Below, one piece after another: positions 45,730 to 56,879 of a stretch of DNA of 64,000 nt (its first letter is position 1; every line of letters begins with the position of its first letter). Source of the DNA: Naganishia liquefaciens (Eukaryota; Basidiomycota; Tremellomycetes; Filobasidiales; Filobasidiaceae); contig BLZA01000013.1 in the NCBI GenBank assembly GCA_013423385.1, forward strand, positions 434,001 through 498,000, read 5' to 3'. The position numbers and the translations under genes are program-made. A model generated the notes under the pieces. That model did no database searches, was not told the DNA's origin, and was given only the letters and a program-made list of their open reading frames with translations.

Positions 45730-47174
45730 TTACAGCTTGCTTTCCCGGTTGGCGGAAGATGCAGCGGCCATGAAAGGACATCCACCTCCAGCGGACTTTA
45801 CGGTGACACGACCGCCCTCGCCACCGTTCTCTTTCGACACCTCGTCGAGAGGCTTGCCTTCCTTTGCCGCCTTTCTGACCAAGTGAGCAAAGCCGGTGTC
45901 GTCGCGATCTACACCCAGCTCAATGAGCTTGCCAAATGCGTTCGCAAAGTCCTTGAAGAAAAGCTTCTGGTCCTTGGCGTATTTGAGAACCCACTCCTTG
46001 AAAATGGGATCCTCCATGAGAGCCATCTGAGAAGCTTCTTCAGCATCCTGTCTGAATAGAAGAACCACATCTATCACTCACATCTGTCGGCAACATCATG
46101 AGACGTTCCCCTGCCATAATGTTCTCATACTGAAAGGGACCATCCCACTTTCGGGGAACCCACTTTCGGGTCGACAAGAGCTTGAAATATTGGTTGGAGA
46201 ACCTGCAAGGTGAAATGAGGTGTAAGCTTCGCAATACTTGGCCATTGCTAGATCAACTTACCTGGTGGGATTGACAACCCATGGCCTGTAAGGGGAGGTG
46301 GCGATCAGCCTCCAATACGACAGGGGCAGCAGGACAAAGCGAGGAACATACCCATCAAAGCCACTCCGGTCAGCGTGGCATCGTCCCAAAGTATGAGCTC
46401 CAGACAGTGCCACGATTTCCTGAGAATGCGACCGCTTGAGCGAAAGGATTCTGCAATTTCTCAGGATCTGCATACCTGATCGCTATATCCCATCCGTCCA
46501 AACACATCTCGAAGATGCTGAGCGCCGAGAGCTCCATCAGGCAGACTGAGAATGATCAGTGACCATGAGCCCGAAAGAGCGGAGACGCACTCACCGATCT
46601 GAAATGTTCCCTCGATGCTCATCAGCGTGTGCCTCGTTCTCGTAGTCCATTCGTCCAGGCTGCCAAGGGACATCCGGTCCGCCCATGGCTTTGATAGCCT
46701 CCACTCCGGCCAAAGTCCACAGGTCGGCATGCGTTATCCAAGGATTAGCTGCCTGGATAGGCAAGAGGAAGTTGATAGCGTGATACAACCCTAAGCGAAG
46801 GTTTTACGTGAGAAAGTGGTTCCTGATTGCAGATGAGATTCATACGAACCAGCGTTGGCAGGATCAGCGGCTTCCTTTCCATGACGAAGACCGGCACCAT
46901 TGGAACCGCCATTGTGCTCGACGAGGGAGAATGTACCACTTGCATGCCATGCCAACCTGCAAGATCTTACTGTTAGCATCAAATGAGGGTCGAAGCTTCA
47001 GAAAGACTCACCGAACAAGGATAGGTCCAGCGGATCCTAAGGTGAATCTGTAAGAACACACACTGTATCCCAAGATGGTGACAGCTTACCATCGTCGTAA
47101 TCGGGCTGCTTCATCACTTTTCGAACCTCTGCCCTGATGCCATCATAGTCGCCCTTCGGTACGGATTTGGCCAT
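45730..47174 (-). CDS. CCP1: Cytochrome c peroxidase (class I haem peroxidase)
   Basis: Reduces H2O2 using cytochrome c. The start at 47174 reads [20 protein letters not shown], typical of the mature CCP start. About eight introns. Distal haem motif: [12 protein letters not shown] (Arg, Trp, His). Next come [34 protein letters not shown] and [10 protein letters not shown]. The proximal haem-ligand His lies in [39 protein letters not shown] contains the Trp region that passes electrons in Ccp1. LPTDFSLIQDAE and [17 protein letters not shown] close the domain. The C-terminus has a short extension ([19 protein letters not shown]). No mitochondrial transit peptide is present in this model. Either the enzyme is cytosolic, or a 5' exon was missed, since an acceptor-like tttcag stands just before the ATG. 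Confidence 0.9.
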
Positions 47175-47593
47175 GTTTGCTGAAATCGTGGGATGATCCT
47201 TGGCTTCGTGTTCACAGACTCAACGGAACAATCTGACAACGATACACGACAGGCTTCTTCGCCATCGATTCTGCCAACAGCTCTTGCAACTTTTGACGAA
47301 CCGCGAACGAGGCAATTGGTTAGAGACGCACCGGCACGGGATCTTTCCGGATAGCCGTGCAGTGAATTGCTGCTCCAGAGTTGGCCGGTTTGAGGCGCAA
47401 TTTGGGAGTCCGTCCCGGAGCTTGCGATATCTGTTTCGACCTGGTTGAAATTCATGCGTGTCGTGCGTGATTATCACCTCGACAACGTGCATCGAATATT
47501 CGAAGTAGTACGTAGTAGATGGTTTTGAACTGACGAAATCTATTAGAAGGCGCGTCAATGCTCCCGCGATTTGGCCAACAATATCCCGTCGTT

Positions 47594-48344
47594 TCAAGTG
47601 TCGGGCCTGATGTTCGCGCTTCTGGGTCGCACGCGCACATACTTGCCGTCAGCCGAGGACAAGTCGGAGATACCAGCAGAGAACGTCACCTCTAACTCGC
47701 CTGTTTGACGATCAGCCGCTTATCGAAAGCTCTAGCGGACTGCTTGTGTTGGTGGATCCTACCACTTCCGGTACGTTCAGCCTACCGATAGCAATTGCTG
47801 GATATGAGATCTGCTCAAGGCTGTTCAGCCGGCTGTCCTCGAACCTCTGGCTTAACCATCAATGCTCATACTCGCTCGGATAGCGAAACATCCTTTGTTT
47901 AAGTCATCTTGAATCCATTGATCATCACGTCCATCCCTGCCTCTTGCACATTGGTATTCGCCGTGACTAGCTTGTTGTAGACATGCTCGGGAGAAACAGC
48001 ACTTTTGACTTACGGAGATTCTTGAAGAGCCGAATACTTTGGTCATATTCCTAAATCGACCGTACGGGTCGACAAGCTGATATCTGGAGTTGTGCGAGCC
48101 ACCACCACCCGCTCTCAAGTACTGCGCATTGAGGCATCGGATAGGACAAGTCGGCTGCAAGCTAGATCAAGCCAGTATGAAGGGGAGAAGCAATGATTAG
48201 TCGCTCTTGGAATAAGTGCTTGTGCATGCTCCACTCGATCTCCCTTCGCACACGGCGAGCAGGGAGTTTACAGCGCGGTAAAAGCTGCTTCAAAGCTCTC
48301 TCCCCGGATCGCTTTGCAAAGGTTTTTGCGCACTGCCAGGACAT
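47594..48344 (-). other. Possible exons or gene remnant, unresolved
   Basis: Several minus-strand stretches look protein-like and carry splice signals: MSWQCAKTFAKRSGERALKQ (from 48344), PTCPIRCLNAQYLRAGGGGS (after an acceptor near 48158), and, through an intron of about 64 nt, YPAIAIAADRQTGELEVTFS ending in a stop at 47594-47596. I could not join them in one frame and recognise no family. It could be a small unknown gene, a broken one, or chance. Confidence 0.2.
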
Positions 48345-49175
48345 CCCATGGGATAATCAGACGCATGGAGAAACACACTCGAACTCTTAATTTGTCGAAT
48401 AAAAGCTGTCTCGGTTGATGGTCAGCTTGACGACCGAGGAATGGGGGCGAAAGCTTGTTTGAAAGGAATTGTTCGTGTAATAATGTGTTTCAGATGTACA
48501 TCGTGTCCTGCAGATCATCACGGCATCTATTTCGGCACTGATATGTGAGACAATTGATTCACCGATCGCTCAACAGAGTTTCACCAATTGTTTTCATTTG
48601 TGAGTTGCTTGTGAACCTAGTTGTTTAGCAGCTTATTTAGCTTCTGCCTTCACCACTTTCGAAGACTGAAGCCAATGGAGCAGCCTGTATGCATCTCGTG
48701 GGGTGCCTGTAGTTGTATGCTTGACTGTGAGTGGATGCGCTTGCCTAGACAGCTGCCTGGACAGTTCCAGGGTCTCATCAACACTCTGAAACCACCTGTC
48801 TCGTGGCCTTTTGAGTGCGGCTATTATGTTTAGTATAGACAGCCATCTAGGCTCATCAGGGCTCTCGTCAGGCACACGATCTACCGTCGAGTATGTTGAG
48901 CTCCAGCCACTTCTTCAGTCCTGTGCAGGCATTCACTGTCGAAGCTCTGGGTCACGCCACCGGTCGAGTGAAACGAACCTGGTTAATGACTCTCATCTAC
49001 CGGCTTTTCACTTTCGTTCATAACTACTCCACTCGATAAACGGGTTCCATGGAATAGATCACGCAACGCAGATCCTTGGCGTGGCGGTCGGTACCCAATC
49101 CAGTACGGCTCATCCCGGTCGAAAATTCACCATGATCGCGATATGCCCAGGCACGAAGTCGAAAACTTGTCGTGT

Positions 49176-49181
49176 TATAAA
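49176..49181 (+). promoter_or_regulatory. TATAAA element of the WSC gene
   Basis: TATAAA 160 bp before the ATG at 49341; consistent with a TATA box and a 5' leader of about 130 nt. Confidence 0.4.
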
Positions 49182-49340
49182 CTAAGCAAACGAAAGCTCA
49201 GTACTTGCCACTGAGCGTGTTGTCTCTTTCTTCTCTCAATTGGCCTGGCAAGACTCGTCCGATACCAGCAAGTCGTCTGCGACCCTTTGTTGGATCGTTC
49301 CAAGGATATCGCCAATTCGATCAAGCAACTTCACTTCAAC

Positions 49341-52300
49341 ATGGTACTGGTTTCTAAAATCTTCGCTCTTTCGCTTCTGAGCTTGCTGGCCCAAGCTGCC
49401 CCGTCCCCGACAACTCGCCCTGATACCGCTCTAGCTCAAGCGTATGTCATAGAAGTGTTGTAGGCTGACAGGGTGTTTGAAATGACCTTTGTTTCAGTCA
49501 CATTCTGTCAGGTTCAGATGTCGAGACTACATCGCTTCACCACTTTCAGAAGCGCCAGACGTGCTACACATTCTTCTTCTTCTGGAGGTGGTGTTTCGGT
49601 GAGTCTGTTGACCTTACTAGAGTCTGCACCTACTTATTGGCTATTGTAGCGGATGACGACACAAGAGATGTTGTTACCACCACTTTCGGTGGGCAGGCGG
49701 CGACCGTGACCCTGCGTACTGTTAGCACTACGTCTTCAAATCCTATAAGAAGTACTGCTGTATCGACAAGGGTGTCTAGTTCATCGCGGCTGGGAAGCAG
49801 TACAGTGGGTCGAGGACGAAAGGGGAGTGGTTTGAGCTGACCATAGTCCACGTCAGCCTACCACGGTCACAAGCAGCACCGGAGTTGGTACAAGCCTTAC
49901 AAGGGCGACATCTTCGCTGCTGCCTTCGTCTTCTGCTGTACCAACGAGTGCGAGCACGGCGTCTGCCTCACGAGCGTCGTCAAGTCTTGTCGCAACCTCC
50001 TCAGGCGCATCGTCCTCCTCGGTCGCTTCAAGCGCTAGCTCCGGCTTGGGATCCTCTTCCTCGATATCGTCAGCACCAACAACAACAGTTTCAATAGCTA
50101 CAAGTGCTGTGTCCTCAGTTCCAACGAGTACTGGGTCCTCGAGGAGTACAATCTCGAGTGACGTCTCATCAACTCAATCCTCGGTCGAAGCGACATCGCC
50201 TTCAGTCAGCACCTTGTCCTCGACCGTGCGATTCACATCAAGTGAGACTGAGATAGTGTCGAGTGCTGCACCCACGTCAAGTGATGTTGAGACGAGCTCG
50301 AGTGTTGCAGCTACTACGAGCGATGTGGAGTCCGCCACCAGCGAGATCGTTTCAGTCACTCCGACTACAACGAGCGATGTGGAGTTCGCCACCAGCGAGA
50401 TCATTTCAGCCACAACCTTTTCAGAGCCGTCGTCAACGGGTTCCACCAGTCCTATTGCCACTCCTTCTTCGAAATGGGCGCAACCGGTACTTCCAAACGG
50501 CTGGGCACTTGTAAACGAATGTATGGCAGAGGGAACCACTGGTCGAGCTTTGACCGGAAGCACGTATCTCTCAGACGCCATGACAATCGAGCTCTGCATC
50601 ACGTACTGCAACTCTAATGGCTTCCCGTTGGCCGGCCTCGAATATTCAACTGAATGTTACTGTGGAACCGAATACTCCAACGGAGCTGATCCCTCTATCT
50701 CATCCTCTTGCGATATGCCCTGCAGCGGTATGTGTAGACCAAACCTGGAAGTACGAAATGACTAAGTAATCTGCCTCATCCAGGGAACGAACAACAACTA
50801 TGCGCAGGCGCAAATGCCCTTTCGGTCTACCGCAATGACCTTTATGTTGCACCTGTCCTTTCTCTTCCAAACGGGTGGGCTGCAGCAGATCCCCTTTGTA
50901 TTCAGGAAGTGCCCGGTCGTGCTCTGACAGGCGCATCTTACGCCGCGGATGACATGACAGTCGACTCTTGTGTGGCCTACTGTGATGGCTTGGGCTTCCC
51001 CTTTGCGGCTGTGGAGTATGGTATGTCTTAATTCGTCTTGCTCAGTCTTGAAGTATCCGCGACCGGGTTCGCTTATTTGAAATCTCTACCATGTAACAAA
51101 TTGCAGGCCGTGAATGTTTCTGTGGCACCCAACTTGTCAATGGCGCTTCGTTTGATAAGCCATCGCGTTCATGCTCCATGGCATGTGCTGGCTCTACTGC
51201 TGAAAACCGTCAGGTAAGAGGGAATAGAATGCTCAAACTGATCTAGCTAAGGCCCTGTCATCACAGATGTGCGGAGGTCCTGGGGCCATGAATGTATACT
51301 TTGCACGAGACTACGTGACAAAGATCGTTGCACCTCCAGGTTGGGAGTCCCTTGGATGTATCGCTGAAGGAACGCAGGGTCGAGCGCTTGTCTCGGCGGA
51401 ATTGCAGTCCGATTCAATGACGATCGATATGTGTCTGAACTTCTGTTCTTCCCGAGGATTCGGGATGGCTGGTTTGGTGAGGCACTTTGGCCGTATCACT
51501 TCATTGCCTAACTGACGAGATTCTCGTAGGAATATGGACGGGAATGCTACTGCGCCAAGGACTCGCTCTCAAATGGAGCATCCCTTGCAGTCACAAGCAA
51601 CCAGTGGTACGAATCAGTGTCAGTCGAGACCATTAAACCGACTGATTCGATTGTGCCAACACAGCTACATGCCATGCGCAGGCTCCATTCTTACTCCATG
51701 TGGTGGCAGCTATGCTCTGGACCTATGGCTGAATAAAAATGTCGCCACGGCGGTCAACGAGGTCGCCTCGGCTGTCGGCAAATGGAAAGATACTGGCCTG
51801 TGTCTGCAGGAGGTTGAGGGGCGAGCGCTGAGAGGTGCGGCGGTCAGCACTCCCGGTATGACCGTCGAATACTGCTTGAATTACTGCGGGGGACTCGGAT
51901 TCCTGATGGCTGGAGTGGAATACGGTATGTCGAACAAGTGTCAGCCACCTCCGATCCAGAATACTGACCGCTCCGCGTTGACAGGTTCCGAGTGCTACTG
52001 TGGGCAGTCTCTAGAGGGCGGAGCAAACGTTGGGCTTCAGTCCGGGGAGTGCAAGATGCCTTGTGCAGGAAACACCGAGTGAGTCAATCTTACACATGTG
52101 ATTCAAGTCTTTCAGCGTGCTGACATGCTCTAAACTAGGCAAATTTGCGGAGGTCCTAATGTAAATTGCGTTGATACTGCAATCATCGAGCGAGTTACTG
52201 ATCTAGCCGAAACTCTCACTTAGGGCATCAACTACTACACCACTGATACCCTCGATATCACTGTAAAACTGCCTACCGGATGGTCAAAGATTGGTTGCGT

Positions 52301-52772
52301 CGCGGAGCCGCAGGGACATCGCGCACTGAACGTCTCCGCCTTCGACGTTTCGCCTATTCAGGGATCTTTCATGACGGGCGTAGCTTGCGCACGTAAGTGA
52401 TCAGAAGCCCAGATGTCCTTCAGCCTTTGATGACTTTGTCCGCAGGCGCATGCGCAGATGCCGGATATGAGTTGGCCGGTACTCAGTACTCGACGGAATG
52501 TCGATGTGGACATGTCCTAGACGTCCCTTCTCTTGTAAGACTGAATCTGTGAAGTGTAATCCACCCAGACTGATTATCTTAAATCTTCCTTCAGGTCGTG
52601 CTCGATGATCAGTCCTGGTATGTCTCGCCGTCAGACATGACCCAAGCTGCCTCTAGCTGACTTTGCTTCAATCAGCACGTCCCCTTGTTCGGGCAATCTT
52701 CAGGAGATTTGCGGCTCGCCGTATAAGCAGACTCTTTATTCCTCCGCTCCGAAAGTGCCTTTGATTGTATAA
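49341..52772 (+). CDS. Secreted protein with five WSC domains
   Basis: WSC domains are Cys-rich carbohydrate-binding modules found in fungal wall sensors and secreted lectin-like proteins. The signal peptide is MVLVSKIFALSLLSLLAQAAP. A Ser/Thr-rich region of about 300 residues follows, with repeats of TTSDVE-type units. Five WSC domains then run in tandem, each with the pattern GWxxxxCxxE..GRAL..MTxxxCxxxC..G...AGxEYxxECYCG..L..GA...C.MPCAG...CGG: the first begins at PNGWALVNECMAEGTTGRAL (near 50490), the others near 50870, 51340, 51790 and 52290. The fifth is the most diverged (QGHRALNVSAFDV, CRCGHVLDVPS). There is no transmembrane segment or GPI signal after the last domain, so the protein looks secreted rather than a Wsc1-type stress sensor. 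About ten introns; one per domain sits near the EYG..ECYC motif. The stop is at 52770-52772. Confidence 0.88.
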
Positions 52773-53630
52773 TAAGATCGAGCAGGACTTGTAGGGTATT
52801 ATCAGCTCAGCGCACTCTTTGCACTCAATAGGATGTGCCGATACCGTGCGGCTAGGTTCGATTAATGACATATAATATCACCGACGAGCCGAGTATATAT
52901 GATGCCTGGAGCAGTTGAAACGGCGTTTCATCACTCATGCGGGAGAGAGTCCTATCTAGATGACGATAGAAGTCACAAGACTCCAGAAATCATGTCGCGA
53001 AGAGAGCACATGGGCGGGCAGGACTCTACCTATACCAATACGAATCCCATCTGATCAGCATTGTCCCATGACTTTTGAATGCGATCCGGCACATACATGC
53101 AGATATGGCCAAAGCGACGATAGCCCGAACATATCGTCCTGAAGCAGTGACTTTCAATTCGAGAGCACGGTGGCTAAGTAGATCACGGATGCGAAGTGGC
53201 AATTCCGCAAAGATAGTGTGAAGTCTTCATCGACCACAAAGCTCATCGGCGTATCATTTGACAGCATGCCAGCAGATCTTTGGCGCTCCAAGCTCGAGCA
53301 GAGGTCTAATTAGATGCCCTGAACAGGGCTCGAGTCGCTTGAGGTCACAATGATACTGTATCATGAAACCAGAACGCGTCCTCTCCTGATCCCCCAATCT
53401 GTGCTTCATGTGCGCCAATTTCTCTTCACGCGAAGGCTTTTTGCCTCATGTGCCGTCTCGAATGACGAATGCACGCGTCGAGATATGCATTTTCCTGAAC
53501 TCGGACGCGTCTAAGCCTGTCCGCTTCCTTTGAGCGAGCCTGTCGATATATAGGAGGCCTTGGCCTGGACCTCGGCGCAACCATCCTTTTTCTTCCTTGC
53601 CTCGCTCCAAAACAAATCACGTTGGCCACG
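52773..53630. other. Intergenic with sirtuin promoter
   Basis: No gene recognised. The right end carries the TATA-like element for the sirtuin gene. Confidence 0.5.
53545..53552 (+). promoter_or_regulatory. TATA-like element of the sirtuin gene
   Basis: GATATATA about 80 bp before the ATG at 53631. The longer string GTCGATATAT is shared with the promoter of the ABM gene near 63.37 kb. Confidence 0.45.
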
Positions 53631-55211
53631 ATGAAGCACGTCAACATCGACCAAGCTTCATCGGCATTGCCGTTGTCGACTCAAGCCACGCTACGACATT
53701 TGACCGGCATCATCCTGCAATCAAGCCGAATAATCATCGTCACCGGTGCAGGCATCAGTTGCGCTTCAGGAATTCCAGTAAGTTTTGGTCACATCATATT
53801 TCTCTTATCTTGAGGCTGATTCGGTTCATTATAGGACTTTCGAAGTCAAGAAGGCCTGTATGCACTTTGTCCCTCATCGACAGCTACAAACATGACTGGT
53901 CAAGACCTCTTCTCCGCTCACTGCCTCACTCGCCCAGACACACGAGCTGCCTTTAACACTTTCATCGGCAATCTCTCTGTCCTTTGTGCTCAAGCATCAC
54001 CCACTCGTACCCACGCCTTGCTTCGGGCACTGGAGGCCCGACCGAAGCTCAGTCCTCGTGGAGGGAAGAAGGGTCGAGGTGAAGGCAAGGGTCGATTGTT
54101 GAGAGTATACACTCAAAACATCGACGGCTTGGAGGAAAAAGTTGGACTTGGCAACGGACTGTCTTTGCATAGCGAGCAAACACAAGCTGCCTCCAACTCT
54201 TCCAACCACGCTTCTCTAGTCATCAAACTTCACGGTTCGCTGTCCGAGTCTCGCTGCACCCTCTGTCAAACAATGACTCCAACCACAAGCAAGTGTCTAG
54301 AGCTCTACACCGCGGGCGCATCACCCAGCTGTCCAACATGTATCGACCGCTCAGCCATCCGTGCTGCTCGATCCGCTCGCGGCATCAAAGTCGGTGCTCT
54401 TCGGCCTGCTTTGGTGCTGTACGACGAGCCTCATCCTGATGCAGAAAAGATCGGCAATGTGCAAGTCAAAGACGTGGACCCTCCAAAGGGCAGAGAGCCA
54501 GAAATGCTCATCGTGATGGGCACCTCGCTCAAGATCCACGGAGTCAAGTCTTTCCTCCGGTCCCTCGTCAAGACCATCAAAGCCAATCATGCTTCCGACA
54601 CCACGCCAAGTCCTCGGATCGCTTTCATCAACAAGACTGCGCCGCCGGCCGAGTTCAGAGACGCGTTCGACGTCTGGGTTCAGGGCGACTGCGATGTGTG
54701 GGCTAGGTTGACTGAAGCCGAGTGGAGGCGACAGAGGCCGTGGGAATGGGAGACACAGGAGAAGCTCGCCTTGTCTGCTTCGCATCGGCGCGTTACGAGC
54801 GAAAAGGACAAGCTCAAGGAGAACGTTCCCATTCCTACGCCTTCCAAAGAGGCATCCGTCGCACCCGCTGTCAAGCGCAAGAGAGACGACACCATCACAA
54901 ATACTCCACCTCGCAAGACACCTACTCGACAGCCACTGCGATCCCTTCAGTCCACCGGGTCGGCTTGTCCTCTCACGCCGTCTCCCACGCCGCTTCGGTC
55001 TTCCGCCCGATCTCCAGCCTTTGCGCGTTATCGACGTCGCATTGACGACTCCGAGCCGGAGGGCAGTGACGACGACGACGACGCTGATGTCTCAGATTCC
55101 GAGCCCGAGCGCCAAAGGCTTCGATACAGCAAAAGCAGAACAGAGTCGCTGCCCAGCTCGCCACCCGCTACCCCCATTCGACGCATGACCAGACTTTCCG
55201 CTCGTGCATAA
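53631..55211 (+). CDS. NAD-dependent protein deacetylase, Hst3/Hst4-type sirtuin
   Basis: Class I sirtuin; Hst3/Hst4 remove acetyl from histone H3 Lys56. Start MKHVNIDQASSALPL. Exon 1 ends within the NAD-binding GAGISCASGIP, completed by DFRSQEGLY in exon 2. Further motifs: YTQNIDGLEEKVGL (TQNIDGL), the catalytic His in VIKLHGSL, two zinc Cys pairs (CTLC and CPTC), LRPALVLYDEPHPDAE, where LYDEPHP is the Hst3/Hst4 hallmark, and LIVMGTSLKIHGVKSF plus IAFINKTAPP. A C-terminal tail of about 140 residues is Ser/Pro/Arg-rich with an acidic stretch (EPEGSDDDDDADVSDSEPE), probably disordered. One or two introns only near the start. The region after the stop carries a diverged short repeat. Histone target is inferred from the family. 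Confidence 0.92.
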
Positions 55212-56879
55212 AGCATGCTGGCGGTACTCTTCAATGGACCAGAATCCTTTGTTTGACACCATGTCACCCGGCATCGATTGGTTCTCGATCCCGGGCGCTT
55301 TCGACCCTTCGATTTCGCTTCTCTTCGGTCCCGTTCATCGGCCGTTCCGGATCTTTCTTTCTTCGATTTCGCTTCATAATACGACATTCAACATCATCGA
55401 GACTTTTTCACCGCTATCTCAATTTTCTTTCGCATTCGATTTTGCTTCTCGACGTCGCTCTTTTCAGCCGTCGATTCAAGGCCTTTCTCCCTTCGATTTT
55501 GCTTCTCACATCGGCAACGTACTTTGACAGCCGCACAGCATTCAATGCCCGAACCTCTCGCTGTCTCACAAAAAGCGCCAAATGTCGTGCGCATCGTGAT
55601 TTCTCCTTCGATTTCGCCCTCTCCTGGATCCGGCCATGCAGTGAACGCAATTCACAACCAAGGCCAAAACTTTGTTTTGCATTCGATTTCGCTATTTCGT
55701 ACCGACGCGACACGTTCTCCATTTTCTCGATTTCGCTATTTCGTTCCGACGCAACGCGTCCTTCACATTTCGATTTCGAATTCTTCATATTTCGATTTGG
55801 CATCTTCCGTTATCCGGACCTTCGGTCTAACTTTTCTCTCTCGGTCGATTCCTCGTCAAACCAAGCCGCCTTGTTCCGCTCGGGCTTGCCTGGCCCATTT
55901 CAACTTTTGATTTCGCTCAAAACGCCGCCTCTCACATACATCGCATCGCCTTTGCGCTCATACTGGATCATTTTTCCGCTGGCTTTCGTCTGGCTGCTAA
56001 TGATCCTTCGACATCCTCTGGCGCCTCTCCACCAGCCTTCATTGTATAGACATCCAATGCATTGCCACGCGCAATACGCGCATCACGTCCGCTTGCAAAA
56101 TCACCATCATCGTTGTATATTCTCTAGCAGCAAAACGGTTGTATTGAATAGACATGCATAGCTGAAATTGTTAAAGATATCATTGCATCTCCAGTCGCTG
56201 CACGGGCCTGGACTATTCTAGATCCGAATGCGCATGCATAAGGCCTTGTAAAGCGATGAAGCTGTGCCCGTTGTGGAAGACTGTCCAGGTCAAATTCATT
56301 CGCAGAGATCTGAACACCAAGCCGGATTACGTGAGAGGACTTGCATGCATAGCAAGACTTGGCAACGACGCGCAGATGACTGGAAGTTATATCTCAATGA
56401 TCGATAGCGCTGGCGTCGCTGCTTCCTCGCTCCGGCTTATACTGCTATCGTAACTGCCTCCGCAATGCTAATGCTAGATAGAATGACAATAATGCTGGAT
56501 TCGGCCTAGAAACGGAGAGACAGTCTGAAACGCGTCGAGACGAGATTTGACGCGTCTCGATCACTTCAAGTAGATAGCGGAGGAAGGAGTTTGCCAGCTA
56601 GAATATGTTTGACAGACTGGTAGCCATTCTGGACGTCAAACCAACGTGCCTCAAGTCTCATAGACAGCGTCAACATCTCTCTAAACCCGCTTCTCGGGAT
56701 CACGAAAATAGTTCCCTTTGTCGCTCTAACGGCGTAGCTCGCGAGGCAATCACATAATCCGAGCGTCTAGTCCGAGCGTATTCGTCGTCAGCCAAAGGAA
56801 GGTGAATCCAAAGGGAGGCATACGGATGTCGAGCAGAGACAGGGAACAAAGGTAGAATCATCCGGTTTCGGCACGCAAT
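55212..56879. other. Intergenic with repeat block
   Basis: The first 700 bp contain many diverged copies of TTCGATTTCGC (see repeat entry). The rest, 56.0-56.88 kb, has no gene or repeat that I can see and should include the promoter of the DUF1765 gene. Long open frames here (plus 55253-56161, minus 55414-55803) follow from the repeat's composition, not from a protein family. Confidence 0.5.
55300..55920. repeat. Diverged short repeat built on TTCGATTTCGC(T)
   Basis: About ten copies of TTCGATTTCGC or near matches (TTCGATTTTGC, TCTCGATTTCGC, TTTGATTTCGC) at irregular spacing of 30-80 bp. Stop codons are scarce on both strands, producing overlapping open frames. It follows the sirtuin stop closely and may be part of its 3' UTR. 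Confidence 0.75.

Larger units (their letters stand above)
47175..49340. other. Long region without a confident gene
   Basis: About 2.2 kb. Its left part is the CCP promoter, its right part the WSC-gene promoter with a TATAAA at 49176-49181. On the minus strand between 48.4 and 47.6 kb there are coding-like pieces, described separately. Nothing else recognised. Confidence 0.45.

Noticed and set aside
55253-56161. 302-codon open frame on the plus strand
   Set aside because: Composition is driven by the TTCGATTTCGC repeat; overlapping open frames exist on the other strand too and no family is recognisable.
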